A stretch of DNA of 64,000 bases from Klenkia soli. Its GTDB lineage: Bacteria > Actinomycetota > Actinomycetes > Mycobacteriales > Geodermatophilaceae. The DNA is taken from contig NZ_FNIR01000002.1 in the NCBI RefSeq assembly GCF_900103975.1, positions 1 through 64,000 of the forward strand, given 5' to 3'. Numbering within the stretch: the first letter of the stretch is position 1; every line of letters begins with the position of its first letter. Under the pieces are notes generated by a model that worked only from the letters and a program-made list of their open reading frames with translations, did not search any database and was not told the DNA's origin. Of this stretch, positions 18,466-26,811 are shown piece by piece. A program made the translations under genes and the position numbers.

Positions 18466-19881
18466 CTACCCCATCTCAGGCCGGCGCTGCCCGTGGCCTG
18501 TGGCCTGCTCGAAGGCGTGGCCGACCTCGAGCACCCGGCGGTCGGCGCGGGGGGCGGCGACGACCTGCAGGCCCACCGGCAGGCCGTCGGGGGTGAAGCC
18601 GCCCGGGACGCTCAGCGCCGGGCAACCGGTGGCGCTGATCAGCGTGCAGGAGCGCATCCAGCCCAGGTAGTCGTCGAACTCCACGCCGGCCACCGAGGTC
18701 GGGTACTCCTGCTCGACCGGGAACGGCAGCACCTGGGTGACCGGGGCCAGCAGCACGTCGTACCGGGTGAAGAACTCGACCACCCGCTCGTAGAGCTTCG
18801 TGTGCGCGACCTCGGCCCGACCGACGTCGGCACCGGTGAGGGCCGCGCCCTTCGCCGCGTTCCACTTGATGGTGTCCTTGACCAGGTCGGGGGAGCGGCG
18901 CACCGCGTCGCCGAACGACGCCTCGAACAGCCAGGCGCGGAGCACCCCGAACGCCTCGTCGGCGCCGGTGAGGTCGGGGCAGTCCTCGTCGACCGTGGCG
19001 CCCAGGTCGCGGAAGACCTGCAGCTGGGCCGTCAGCACCTCGGTGATGGCCGGGTCGACCGGCACCCGGCCCCCGAGGTCCGGCGTCCAGGCGATGCGCA
19101 GCCCGGTCAGCTCGGTGGGCAGCGGGTCGGCGAAGGCGGCAGCCGGGTCGGTCAACGAGATCGGCACCCGCGGGTCGGGGCCGGCCAGCACCGACAGGCC
19201 CAGCGCGACGTCGGAGACGGTGCGGGCCATCGGGCCCTGCACCGACAGCTGCGACCAGCCGATCGCGGTGGGGTGCGAGGGCACCCGACCGGGTGTGGGT
19301 CGCAGGCCGACCACGTTGTTGAACGCGGCGGGGTTGCGCAGCGAGCCGCCCATGTCGCTGCCCTCGGCCAGCGGCACGAAGCCCGCGGCCAGCGCGGCGG
19401 CGGCCCCGCCCGAGGACCCACCCGCGGAGAGCCCGTGCCGGTACGGGTTGTGGGTGGCGCCGAAGAGGGTGTTGAACGTGTGCGACCCGGCCGCGAACTC
19501 GGGCACGTTGGTCTTGCCGACCCGGATCGCCCCGGCGGCCTTCAGCCGGGCCACCACCAGCTCGTCGCGGGCAGGCACGGTGTCCCGGTGGAGGGGTGAG
19601 CCCCAGGTGGTGCGCATGCCGCCGGTCTGGTGGGTGTCCTTGTGCGCGACCGGCACGCCGTGCAGCGGGCCGACCGCCTCCCCGGCCGCCAGCCGCGCGT
19701 CGGCGTCGTCCGCGGCGTCGCGGGCCGCGTCGTCGTCCCGGGTGACGATCGCGTTGACCCGGCCGTCGTACCGGTCGATGCGGGCCAGGTGCGCCTCCAG
19801 CACCTCGCGGGCGCTGACCTCGCGGGTGCGGATGAGGGCAGCCAGCTCGGTGGCGGGACGGGTGCACAGCTCGTCGGTCAC
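18466..19881 (-). CDS. Amidase-signature hydrolase
   Basis: A 471-residue amidase of the Ser-cisSer-Lys class. Seen: Lys81 in PVAHKDTHQTGG, the Gly/Ser signature GLSAGGSSGG with cis-Ser156, and GSDMGGSLRNPA with nucleophile Ser180, at the expected 24-residue spacing. GTG at 19881 is chosen; the open frame extends upstream over the divergent promoter and acetyltransferase. No GatB or GatC lies nearby and no tRNA-binding C-terminal feature is visible, so it is a free-standing amidase rather than GatA. The substrate is unknown. It ends 28 bases before the GH13 start on the same strand, so the two may be co-transcribed. Confidence 0.9.
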   Translation of the reverse strand: MTDELCTRPATELAALIRTREVSAREVLEAHLARIDRYDGRVNAIVTRDDDAARDAADDADARLAAGEAVGPLHGVPVAHKDTHQTGGMRTTWGSPLHRDTVPARDELVVARLKAAGAIRVGKTNVPEFAAGSHTFNTLFGATHNPYRHGLSAGGSSGGAAAALAAGFVPLAEGSDMGGSLRNPAAFNNVVGLRPTPGRVPSHPTAIGWSQLSVQGPMARTVSDVALGLSVLAGPDPRVPISLTDPAAAFADPLPTELTGLRIAWTPDLGGRVPVDPAITEVLTAQLQVFRDLGATVDEDCPDLTGADEAFGVLRAWLFEASFGDAVRRSPDLVKDTIKWNAAKGAALTGADVGRAEVAHTKLYERVVEFFTRYDVLLAPVTQVLPFPVEQEYPTSVAGVEFDDYLGWMRSCTLISATGCPALSVPGGFTPDGLPVGLQVVAAPRADRRVLEVGHAFEQATGHGQRRPEMG

Positions 19882-19947
19882 CGAGCGACCGTAGCGCGGA
19901 AAGTACCTCAGCGGTGAGATAGTTCTGGACGACGTCAGACTCCCCGG

Positions 19948-20436
19948 GTGACCGTGCGACCCGCCACCGCCGAGGACGCCGCGGCGATCACCGCCGTCTA
20001 CGCCCACCACGTGCTGCACACCCTGGCCACCTTCGACCTGGTGCCGCCGACGGTCGAGCAGCGGCTCGCCTGGCTGGCCGAGCACCCCGGTGGCCGGCAC
20101 CGCGCCCTGGTGGCCGAGCGCGACGGCATGGTCGTCGGCTTCGCCGCCAGCGGTCCCTTCCGTCCGCGGCCGGCCTACGACGCCACCGTCGAGACCAGCG
20201 TCTACCTGGCACCCGACGCCGTCGGCCAGGGGCTCGGCAGGGAGCTGTACACGGCGTTGTTCGAGGTGCTGGCGGGGGAGGGGGTGCACCGGGCGCTCGC
20301 GGTCATCGCCCAGCCGAATCCGGCGTCCGAGGCCCTGCACCGGGCGTTCGGGTTCACCCGCGTGGGCACCTTCGGCGAGGTCGGGCACAAGTTCGGCCGC
20401 TGGGTCGACGTCGCCTGGTTCCAGAAGGAGATGTGA
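19948..20436 (+). CDS. GNAT N-acetyltransferase, phosphinothricin-acetyltransferase-like
   Basis: A 162-residue GNAT protein. The start VTVRPATAEDAAAITAVYAHHV, the ETSVYLAPDAVGQGLGREL acetyl-CoA loop (V/Q-x-x-G-x-G) and the ending GFTRVGTFGEVGHKFGRWVD follow the Pat/Bar/YncA family, which acetylates phosphinothricin, methionine sulfone or similar amino-acid analogues. It is divergent from the amidase (66-base gap). Family is clear; the natural substrate is not. Confidence 0.88.
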   Translation: MTVRPATAEDAAAITAVYAHHVLHTLATFDLVPPTVEQRLAWLAEHPGGRHRALVAERDGMVVGFAASGPFRPRPAYDATVETSVYLAPDAVGQGLGRELYTALFEVLAGEGVHRALAVIAQPNPASEALHRAFGFTRVGTFGEVGHKFGRWVDVAWFQKEM

Positions 20437-20449
20437 CCCACCTCGCCAC

Positions 20450-20469
20450 ATGCATCGCGTGCAATGCAT
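20450..20469. promoter_or_regulatory. Repeated ATGCAT palindromes before the alcohol dehydrogenase
   Basis: The 6-bp palindrome ATGCAT occurs at 20450-20455 and again at 20464-20469, with a further TGCA between them, inside the 116-base gap before the dehydrogenase. Such AT-containing words are rare in this DNA. The 14-base spacing suggests a binding site or part of a promoter for the gene at 20553. No known regulator can be assigned. Confidence 0.3.
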
Positions 20470-20552
20470 CTGGTTCCGGGTAGGTGGTGAGGGCGCCGCC
20501 GGGTCCCCGTGATCCCGGCGCTCCCCCGACCGCCAGACCCGAGGAGAACCAC

Positions 20553-21593
20553 GTGCCCACCACCGTGACCGCCCGGTCCACCGCCTCCGCCGGCGGCTCC
20601 TTCGAGCGCACCACCATCGAGCGCCGCGACGTGCGCCCGCACGACGTCCGGATCGAGATCGCCTTCGCCGGCATCTGCCACTCCGACATCCACACCGCCC
20701 GCGACGAGTGGGGTGCCGCCAACTACCCGCTGGTGCCCGGCCACGAGATCGCCGGCACCGTCGCCGAGGTCGGCGCCGAGGTCACCAAGTACCAGGTCGG
20801 CGACCGGGTCGGCGTCGGCTGCTTCATCGACTCCTGCCGCGAGTGCGAGAACTGCAAGGCCGGCGAGGAGCAGTACTGCCTGAAGGGCGAGACCGGCACC
20901 TACGGCGGCATGCAGGACGGCAAGCCCACCGACGGCGGCTACTCCGAGCAGATCGTCGTCGACGAGAACTACGTGCTGGGCATCCCCGAGGGCATCTCGC
21001 TCGACGAGGCCGCCCCGCTGCTGTGCGCCGGCATCACCCTGTACTCCCCGCTGAAGCACTGGGGTGCCGGCCCGGGCAAGAAGGTCGCGATCGTCGGCCT
21101 CGGCGGGCTGGGCCACATGGGCGTCAAGATCGCTGCCGCTCTGGGCGCCGAGGTCACCGTGCTCTCGCAGTCGCTGAAGAAGCAGGAGGACGGCCTCCGC
21201 TTCGGCGCGCAGCACTACTACGCCACCAGTGACCCGGAGACCTTCGAGAAGCTCGCCGGTGAGTTCGACCTGATCGTCAACACCGTCTCGGCGAACCTGG
21301 ACCTCGACGCCTACCTGGGCATGCTGCGGGTCAACGGCACCCTGGTCGAGGTCGGCGCCCCCGAGCAGCCGATGACCGAGGCCGCGTTCTCCCTCATCCA
21401 GAACCGGCGCTCGCTGGCCGGCTCGAAGATCGGCGGCATCCGCGAGACCCAGGAGATGCTCGACTTCTGCGCCGAGCACCACCTGGGTGCCGACGTCGAG
21501 GTCATCGGCGGCGACCAGATCGACGAGGCCTACGAGCGCGTCGTCCACTCCGACGTCCGCTACCGCTTCGTCATCGACACCGCGAAGCTCTGA
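20553..21593 (+). CDS. Zinc-dependent NAD(P) alcohol dehydrogenase (AdhC / YahK-like)
   Basis: A 346-residue medium-chain dehydrogenase. Catalytic zinc ligands are seen in [10 protein letters not shown] (Cys) and GHEIAG (His-Glu). The structural zinc has four cysteines in [15 protein letters not shown], and the Rossmann motif is GLGGLGHMG. The pattern GEQYCxxGxxxTY(G) and the overall order fit the cinnamyl-alcohol dehydrogenase / YahK group, which reduces aldehydes broadly, usually with NADPH. GTG at 20553 has GAGGAG six bases upstream; an upstream in-frame start at 20484 lacks one. It stands alone and ends at a strong stem-loop. Confidence 0.92.
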   Translation: MPTTVTARSTASAGGSFERTTIERRDVRPHDVRIEIAFAGICHSDIHTARDEWGAANYPLVPGHEIAGTVAEVGAEVTKYQVGDRVGVGCFIDSCRECENCKAGEEQYCLKGETGTYGGMQDGKPTDGGYSEQIVVDENYVLGIPEGISLDEAAPLLCAGITLYSPLKHWGAGPGKKVAIVGLGGLGHMGVKIAAALGAEVTVLSQSLKKQEDGLRFGAQHYYATSDPETFEKLAGEFDLIVNTVSANLDLDAYLGMLRVNGTLVEVGAPEQPMTEAAFSLIQNRRSLAGSKIGGIRETQEMLDFCAEHHLGADVEVIGGDQIDEAYERVVHSDVRYRFVIDTAKL

Positions 21594-21602
21594 CGCCCTG
21601 AC

Positions 21603-21637
21603 CGCGTGCCCCCGACCCATCGGGTCGGGGGCACGCG
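21603..21637. terminator. Bidirectional stem-loop terminator
   Basis: A perfect 16-bp stem: 21603-21618 pairs with 21622-21637 around the three-base loop ATC. The core is CCCCCGACCC pairing with GGGTCGGGGG. It lies between convergent genes (alcohol dehydrogenase ending 21593, monooxygenase ending 21643). No T-tract follows, as is usual for actinobacterial terminators. Confidence 0.85.
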
Positions 21638-21642
21638 TGCGT

Positions 21643-21963
21643 TCAGGAGACGGTGAACTCGCCGAGGTCGTCCCAGTGGTCGCCCTCGATGAGCATGTTG
21701 CGCACCTTCGGGGTGCGGACCAGGTACTGCGGCAGCTCGGCCTGGGCCGTCCTGAAGTGGTCGCTCGTCACGTGGGCCTCGGCGGCGTCGTCCTGGAAGC
21801 CCTCGACCACGATGTACTCGTTCGGGTCCTCGACGTTGCGGGACCAGTCGAAGAAGAGGTTGCCGGGCTCGGCCCGGGTGCCCTCGGTGAACGCGCGGGT
21901 GAGCTCGGGCCACTGGTCGGCGTACTCGGGCTTCACCGGGAATCGGACGCAGATGAAGATCAT
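21643..21963 (-). CDS. Antibiotic-biosynthesis-monooxygenase (ABM) domain protein
   Basis: A 106-residue single-domain ferredoxin-like protein: IFICVRFPVKPEYADQW, then FFDWSRNVEDPNEYIVVEGF, then AHVTSDHFRTA. This is the ABM/YgiN pattern, including the conserved His near HVTSDHF. Members act as cofactor-free quinol monooxygenases or bind small hydrophobic molecules, usually as dimers. ATG at 21963 is the natural start. It sits alone between YaaA and the terminator; the substrate is unknown. Confidence 0.85.
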   Translation of the reverse strand: MIFICVRFPVKPEYADQWPELTRAFTEGTRAEPGNLFFDWSRNVEDPNEYIVVEGFQDDAAEAHVTSDHFRTAQAELPQYLVRTPKVRNMLIEGDHWDDLGEFTVS

Positions 21964-22028
21964 GCGCCCAGTCTGCGGGGAGCCGGACCGGTCCGCCCCC
22001 GGGCGGCTGTCTCGATCTGCGACAGGGC

Positions 22029-22778
22029 TCAGGCCGGGACGACGAGGGTCAGCGCACTCGACCCCCGCGCCCGTTCCACGTGGAACCCGCCCCGGCGGAG
22101 CAGCCCCACGAGGGCGGTGGCGTCGGCCGGCTCGGCCCGGCTGGTCACCAGGTGCCGGGCCAGCCGGCCCTTGTGCGCCTTGTTGAAGTGGCTGACCACG
22201 GCCCGCGACCCGTCGGCCCGCTCGCTGAGCACGTCGACGGTCACCGCACCCGGCACCGGCGCCAGCGCCTGGTAGCCGCCCGAGCGCAGGTCGACGACCA
22301 GCCCCTCGTGCGCGGCCAGCACGGGGGGCAGCACCGGCTTCCACAGCGTGCGCAGCGTGGGCAGGCCGGGCAGCTGCGACCCCGACGACAGCCGGTAGGC
22401 CGGGATCGGGTCCCCGGCCCGGACGACGCCGAACAGCGCCGAGCCCACGGCGAGCCGGGCGTCGGCCTTCGCGCGCTGCACCTTCGTCAGCGAGCCGACG
22501 TCGAGGGCGTCGTAGAGCACGCCGGTGTACCGCTGGATCGCCGGCAGCGTGGGGGAGTGCCGGAGGGCGGCGTTCCGCGCGATCTCGCCGTCCAGACCGG
22601 GGGACAGGCCCAGCGCGGCCCGGGACGCCGGGACGTCGCCGGCCAGCTCCACCACCGCGTCGACCAGCCGCGCCCGCACCTCCGTCAGCTCGTCCGGCGC
22701 GGTCAGCGCGGCGAGGTCCAGCGGCGGCCCGCTGCCTCCCGCGTGCTTGGTCTCCGAGGGCGGCAGCAGGACGAGCAC
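22029..22778 (-). CDS. yaaA: YaaA family peroxide-stress protein (DUF328)
   Basis: A 249-residue protein beginning LVLLPPSETK, the family's near-invariant start. It ends with the basic motif SHFNKAHKGRLAR, where YaaA proteins carry their DNA-binding-like K/R cluster. Length is normal. E. coli YaaA lowers free intracellular iron during H2O2 stress and binds DNA; the role here is inferred from family. GTG at 22778 lies 11 bases after the stop of the radical SAM gene, so both are probably one transcript, which would put two DNA-damage or oxidative-stress genes together. Confidence 0.88.
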   Translation of the reverse strand: MLVLLPPSETKHAGGSGPPLDLAALTAPDELTEVRARLVDAVVELAGDVPASRAALGLSPGLDGEIARNAALRHSPTLPAIQRYTGVLYDALDVGSLTKVQRAKADARLAVGSALFGVVRAGDPIPAYRLSSGSQLPGLPTLRTLWKPVLPPVLAAHEGLVVDLRSGGYQALAPVPGAVTVDVLSERADGSRAVVSHFNKAHKGRLARHLVTSRAEPADATALVGLLRRGGFHVERARGSSALTLVVPA

Positions 22779-22789
22779 GAGGAGCGAGG

Positions 22790-23872
22790 CTACGTCCAGT
22801 ACAGGAAGCGGGCCCCGGGCAGGCGGTGCTCGACCGCGTCGGTGAACCAGCCGCGCAGCTCGGCCATCACGTCCTTCGGGTAGACGTGCTTGACCGCGCC
22901 GAACTTCCCGCGTTTCTGCACCCGCAGGTCCTCGTCCATCTCCAGCTTGGTGCGCGGGTACCACTCGGTCAGCGTGGCCTTGGAGTTCGGCGTGAACCGG
23001 TGGGTGATGCACTCGACGGTCAGGTCGGCGCCGGGCGGCAGCACCGCGGCCACGGAGTCCAGCAGCTCGCCGTACTCGGTGTGCCAGTCCTCGACCGGCA
23101 TGATCGGCGCGATGGTCAGGCCCACCGGGTACCCGGCCTCGGCGACCCGGCCCAGCGCGGCCACCCGGGCGGCGATCGGCGAGGTGGCGCCCTCGAAGCG
23201 ACGGCCGACGGTAGCGGCGTTGACGGAGAACCGCAGCCGGGTGCGGCCGCGGTGGGGCAGGTCCAGCAGCGGGCCGACGTCGTCGAACTTCGTCGTCGCC
23301 CGCAGCTGCACCGGGCCGGGCCATTCGTGCGTGCCGAAGTGCTCGATCGCCGTGGCGAGGCCACCCGTGAGGTGCTCGATCGCCAGCGGGTCGGTGTAGC
23401 AGGAGGCCTCGAACGTCGTCCCCTCGTGGCCGCGCTCGAGCGTGCCCGACGTGATCGACCCGTGGCCGACGTAGCCGTCGAGGGAGGCCAGCACGTCGGG
23501 CAGGTCGGCGAACACCCGGGTGATCGGCGGGCCGGTCAGCGAGCCGGCGAGGTAGCAGTACTGGCAGTGCGCCGGGCAGCCCTCGGCCAGATCGAACCGC
23601 CAGTCCGCCGAGGGCGGGATCGGCTGCAGCTTGCGCTTGGACGGCGCGCCCACGACCACGGCGAGGGTGTCCTTGGCGGCCATGAAGGCGGCGCGGTCGC
23701 CGTCCCCGCGCAGGTTGGGCAGCCGGTCGCCGGGCAGCACCCGGACGTCGGCCACGCCGGCGGCCTGCACCCGCTCGAGCACCGAGCGGCCGTACGGCAA
23801 CGCTGCGGCGGAGCGGGTCACCAGGACCCTTGACGGCGTCCACACGCGGGTGGGGGCAGGGGCGGTGGTCAT
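22790..23872 (-). CDS. Spore photoproduct lyase-like radical SAM protein
   Basis: A 360-residue radical SAM enzyme with the SPL-type cluster CPAHCQYCY (C-x3-C-x2-C) about 110 residues in, preceded by WRFDLAEG. It is followed by SYTDPLAIEHLTG-like ASCYTDPLAIEHLTG, RFSVNAATV and HRFTPNSK, as in the SPL family. Spore photoproduct lyase repairs 5-thyminyl-5,6-dihydrothymine in Bacillus endospores. Actinobacteria make no endospores, so the function is either repair of the same lesion in dry cells or something different. ATG at 23872 is chosen over further upstream starts that run into the intergenic region; its ribosome site is weak. It is followed closely by yaaA. Confidence 0.88.
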   Translation of the reverse strand: MTTAPAPTRVWTPSRVLVTRSAAALPYGRSVLERVQAAGVADVRVLPGDRLPNLRGDGDRAAFMAAKDTLAVVVGAPSKRKLQPIPPSADWRFDLAEGCPAHCQYCYLAGSLTGPPITRVFADLPDVLASLDGYVGHGSITSGTLERGHEGTTFEASCYTDPLAIEHLTGGLATAIEHFGTHEWPGPVQLRATTKFDDVGPLLDLPHRGRTRLRFSVNAATVGRRFEGATSPIAARVAALGRVAEAGYPVGLTIAPIMPVEDWHTEYGELLDSVAAVLPPGADLTVECITHRFTPNSKATLTEWYPRTKLEMDEDLRVQKRGKFGAVKHVYPKDVMAELRGWFTDAVEHRLPGARFLYWT

Positions 23873-23951
23873 CACCAGGGAGAACCCCAGGGGGTGGGGG
23901 CTCGCTTCCCCATCTGTTGACGAACGGCCCCGCAGCCAGGATCTTCGTGCC

Positions 23952-24359
23952 ATGACGGTGCCGGCAGTGACGCGCATGGGGTCGTGGGTGCTGGACCGCC
24001 GCGGTCAGGGCCGGGGCGTGCGCATCACCCGGCACCCCGAGATGCACGCCATCAACCTCAGCATCTGGCGCGACAGCGTGTGCGCCGGCACGGTCCACCT
24101 CACGCCGGCCGACGCCGCCGACGTCGTGCACGCGATCACCGTGCAGCTGGCGGCGCTCGCCGTGCCGGCCCCGGCGGTGCGCGCCGCCGGCCGAGTGGAC
24201 GAGCTCGAGGCCCGCATCGCCCAGCTGGAGCAGCAGGCGAAGCCGCGCCCGCCGGTCTGGCGGCGAGCGGTCGACAAGCTGGTCGCGGTCAGCGCCGCGC
24301 ACCCGTTCGGCACGCCCGGGCCGCCGACGCCGACCGGGCCGATCGGCGTCGTCCGCTAG
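23952..24359 (+). CDS. Conserved actinobacterial protein of unknown function
   Basis: A 135-residue soluble protein I do not recognise. Residues 1-75 form an alpha/beta-looking domain with ITRHPEMHAINLSIWRDSVCAGTVHLTP and AADVVHAI. Residues 82-100 are a short predicted coiled coil (VDELEARIAQLEQQ), and the tail is proline-rich (GTPGPPTPTGP). ATG at 23952 is preceded by the AT-richer divergent region shared with the SPL-like gene. Its TAG stop overlaps the stop of exonuclease III on the other strand within one CTAG. The N-terminal half could be a small nucleic-acid or ligand-binding fold; this is not established. Confidence 0.7.
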   Translation: MTVPAVTRMGSWVLDRRGQGRGVRITRHPEMHAINLSIWRDSVCAGTVHLTPADAADVVHAITVQLAALAVPAPAVRAAGRVDELEARIAQLEQQAKPRPPVWRRAVDKLVAVSAAHPFGTPGPPTPTGPIGVVR

Positions 24360-25147
24360 TCGGTCAGCTCCACGACCACGGGGGCGTGGTCGCTGGCGCC
24401 CTTGCCCTTGCGCTCCTGCCGGTCGATCGACGCACCGGTGACCCGGGCGGCCAGGGCGGGGGAGCAGAGCGCGAAGTCGATCCGCATGCCCTCGCGGCGC
24501 GGGAAGCGCAGCTGGGTGTAGTCCCAGTACGTGAACTCACCGGGTGTGTACGGGCGGACGACGTCGGCGTAGCCGGCCTCGACCACCGCGGCGAACGCGG
24601 CGCGCTCGGGCGGGCTGACGTGGGTGGAGTGGGCGAAGACCGCCATGTCCCACACGTCGCCGTCCTCGGGGGCGATGTTCCAGTCGCCGGTCAGCGCGAT
24701 CTGGGCGTCGTCGGTGAGCCAGCCCGCGGCCGCCGTCCGCAACGCCTCGAGCCACTCCAGCTTGTAGGCCAGGTGCGGGTCGCTCAGCTGCCGGCCGTTG
24801 GGCACGTACAGCGACCAGGTCCGCACCCCGCCGCAGGTGGCGCCGATCGCCCGCGCCTCGGGGGCGGGGTCCACACCCTCCTTGCTCGACCACGAGGGCA
24901 TGCCGTCGAAGCCGACCTGCACGTCCTCGATGCCCACCCGCGACACGATCGCGACGCCGTTCCACTGGTTCAGCCCGACGTGGGCGACCTCGTAGCCGAT
25001 CGCCTCGAACGGCAGGTGCGGGAACTGGTCGTCCCGGCACTTGGTCTCCTGGATCGCCAGGACGTCGACCTCGCTGCGCTCCAGGAACGCGGTGACCCGG
25101 TCGACCCGGGTCCGGACGGAGTTCACGTTCCAGGTCGCCAGGCGCAC
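24356..25147 (-). CDS. xthA: Exodeoxyribonuclease III (AP endonuclease)
   Basis: A 263-residue EEP-fold nuclease for base-excision repair. It begins RLATWNVNSVRTR, contains the metal ligand Glu in AIQETK, the active-site LTGDWNIAP, and ends with the catalytic pair in KGASDHAPVV. Length and motif order are those of XthA. GTG at 25147 is chosen because MRLATWNVNS is the invariant N-terminus. Its stop shares the palindrome CTAG (24356-24359) with the convergent gene. Confidence 0.93.
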   Translation of the reverse strand: MRLATWNVNSVRTRVDRVTAFLERSEVDVLAIQETKCRDDQFPHLPFEAIGYEVAHVGLNQWNGVAIVSRVGIEDVQVGFDGMPSWSSKEGVDPAPEARAIGATCGGVRTWSLYVPNGRQLSDPHLAYKLEWLEALRTAAAGWLTDDAQIALTGDWNIAPEDGDVWDMAVFAHSTHVSPPERAAFAAVVEAGYADVVRPYTPGEFTYWDYTQLRFPRREGMRIDFALCSPALAARVTGASIDRQERKGKGASDHAPVVVELTD

Positions 25148-25211
25148 GCCGTCGACCCTAAGGACGACGCCGTCCGGCGGCCGGGCCGGGGGTGGACCTG
25201 GCCCCCGGCCG

Positions 25212-26174
25212 TCAGGCCTGGGCGAGAGGGGCGATCTCGGTGTCCTGCCTCGCCTGCACCCGGGCGCGCATGCGGTCGCGGGACTCCACGAACTTGGTCG
25301 CCTGCGCGTCGAGGCCGGTCATGAACTGCGCCAGCTCCTCGCGGGCCTGCTCGCCCTGCGCGCCGAAGCCGGTGCGCTCGAACACCTTCCAGTGCCGCAG
25401 GATCGGGGCGACGACGTCGTCGTGGTGCAGCCGCAGGTCGTAGATGCCGGCCTTGGCGATGATCGTGGAGTTCTTGCGGAAGCCGGCCATCGTGGCGCCG
25501 GGCATCTCGAAGCCGATGACCTCGTCGGCGATGGCCCGCATCGTCTCGTCGGGGGCGATCTCCAGCGCCGCGGCCACGATGTTCCGGTAGAAGACCATGT
25601 GCAGGTTCTCGTCCTTGGCGATCCGGGCGAGCATCTGGTCGGCGATCGGGTCGTTCGTGGCCTTGCCGGTGTTGCGGTGGCTGACCCGGGTGGCCAGCTC
25701 CTGGAAGGACACGTAGGTGACGGCCTCGAGCGGGGTCTTGTCGCCGGAGTCGTAGCCGGAGGTCATGTAGTCCATGCGGGCCCGCTCGAGCTCGACCGGG
25801 TCGACGCCGCGGGTGACCACCAGGTAGTCGCGGATGGCGATGCCGTGCCGGTTCTCCTCGGCGGTCCAGCGGCCCACCCAGGTGCCCCACGCGCCGTCCC
25901 GGCTGAACCGGGTGGCGATCTCGCGGTGGTAGCTCGGGAGGTTGTCCTCGGTGAGCAGGTTGGTGATCATCGCGGCCTTGGCGGTGGCGTCGAGCCGGGA
26001 CTGCTCGGGCGCCCAGTCCTCGCCGCCCAGGAACGCGAAGTCGCGGCCCTGCGACCACGGCACGTAGTCGTGCGGGTGCCACTCCTGGGCCATCTTCTCG
26101 TGCCGGTTCAGGTTCTCCTCGACGACCGGCTCGAGCTCGGCGAGCAGGGCTGCCGTGGCGGGGGTCTGGGACAC
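25212..26174 (-). CDS. Acyl-ACP desaturase, di-iron type (DesA-like)
   Basis: A 320-residue soluble desaturase of the plant stearoyl-ACP type that places a cis double bond in acyl chains bound to acyl carrier protein. Both di-iron ExxH motifs are intact: EENRH (Glu107-His110) and DENLH (Glu189-His192), with lone Glu76 and Glu159 as the remaining ligands. It closely follows mycobacterial DesA1/DesA2 in layout. GTG at 26174 has GGAGG six bases upstream. It is divergent from the acetyltransferase at 26242, with 67 bases of shared promoter. Confidence 0.93.
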   Translation of the reverse strand: MSQTPATAALLAELEPVVEENLNRHEKMAQEWHPHDYVPWSQGRDFAFLGGEDWAPEQSRLDATAKAAMITNLLTEDNLPSYHREIATRFSRDGAWGTWVGRWTAEENRHGIAIRDYLVVTRGVDPVELERARMDYMTSGYDSGDKTPLEAVTYVSFQELATRVSHRNTGKATNDPIADQMLARIAKDENLHMVFYRNIVAAALEIAPDETMRAIADEVIGFEMPGATMAGFRKNSTIIAKAGIYDLRLHHDDVVAPILRHWKVFERTGFGAQGEQAREELAQFMTGLDAQATKFVESRDRMRARVQARQDTEIAPLAQA

Positions 26175-26232
26175 CGTGCACCTCCAGTGGGACGACGGGT
26201 CCGACGCTACTCGCCGTCGTCCTGTGGCACCC

Positions 26233-26253
26233 TGTTGCCTGATGCTCGCAACA
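26233..26253. promoter_or_regulatory. Inverted repeat over the acetyltransferase start codon
   Basis: TGTTGC (26233-26238) and GCAACA (26248-26253) are perfect complements separated by nine bases, and the ATG of the acetyltransferase (26242-26244) lies in the spacer. It sits in the short divergent gap with the desaturase gene, so a protein bound here could block both promoters or initiation of the acetyltransferase. Candidate operator; no regulator is next to it. Confidence 0.35.
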
Positions 26254-26805
26254 AGCACCCACGTGGACCTGGCCGGCCCCGCCGACGTCGACGCCGCGCG
26301 GACGCTGATGATGCGCGTCCTCGCCGAGGACCTCGGCTACGGCTTCCGCCCCGAGTGGCACGCCGACCTCGCCGACCCGGCCACCGCCTACCTGCACACC
26401 CCGGGGCAGGCGCTGTTCCTGGCCCGCGACCCCGACGGCACCCTGCTGGGCACCACCGCGGTCAAGGCCGGTGGCCCGCGCAGCCCGCAGCTGCTGGTCG
26501 ACCACTACGCCGGCCGGCCGGTCGCCCAGCTGGCCCGGGTCTGGGTGCTGGCCGAGCACCGCCGGCGCGGGGTGGCGCGGGCCCTGGTGCACGCCGCGGC
26601 CCGCTGGGCGGTGGCCGAGGGCGGGTACCGCACCGTCTACCTGCACACCGATGCCGCCGTCCCCGGCGCCGAGGCGTTCTGGCGGTCGATGCCGGTCCGC
26701 GAGGTCCTCGACGAGCGGGCACCGGGCGAGCTGCTGCAGACCATCCACTTCGAGCTGGACGTCACAGCGCTGCCCGGGAACCCCGCGCGGCCCGCGCGCG
26801 ACTGA
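26242..26805 (+). CDS. GNAT family N-acetyltransferase
   Basis: A 187-residue protein with a C-terminal GNAT fold: LARVWVLAEHRRRGVARALVHAAARW is the beta4 plus acetyl-CoA loop (RRRGVA at the R-x-x-G-x-A position), and GYRTVYLHTDAAVPGAEAFWRSM is motif B. The first 70 residues (DAARTLMMRVLAEDLGYGF) form the substrate side. ATG at 26242 is in the centre of an inverted repeat. It ends six bases before the P450 start, so the two are probably co-transcribed. The substrate is unknown. Confidence 0.84.
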   Translation: MLATSTHVDLAGPADVDAARTLMMRVLAEDLGYGFRPEWHADLADPATAYLHTPGQALFLARDPDGTLLGTTAVKAGGPRSPQLLVDHYAGRPVAQLARVWVLAEHRRRGVARALVHAAARWAVAEGGYRTVYLHTDAAVPGAEAFWRSMPVREVLDERAPGELLQTIHFELDVTALPGNPARPARD

Positions 26806-26811
26806 GGGACC

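Noticed and set aside
20484-20552. N-terminal extension of the alcohol dehydrogenase
   Set aside because: The 23 extra codons are Pro/Gly-rich, lack a ribosome site and are not part of the fold; GTG at 20553 has GAGGAG at good distance.
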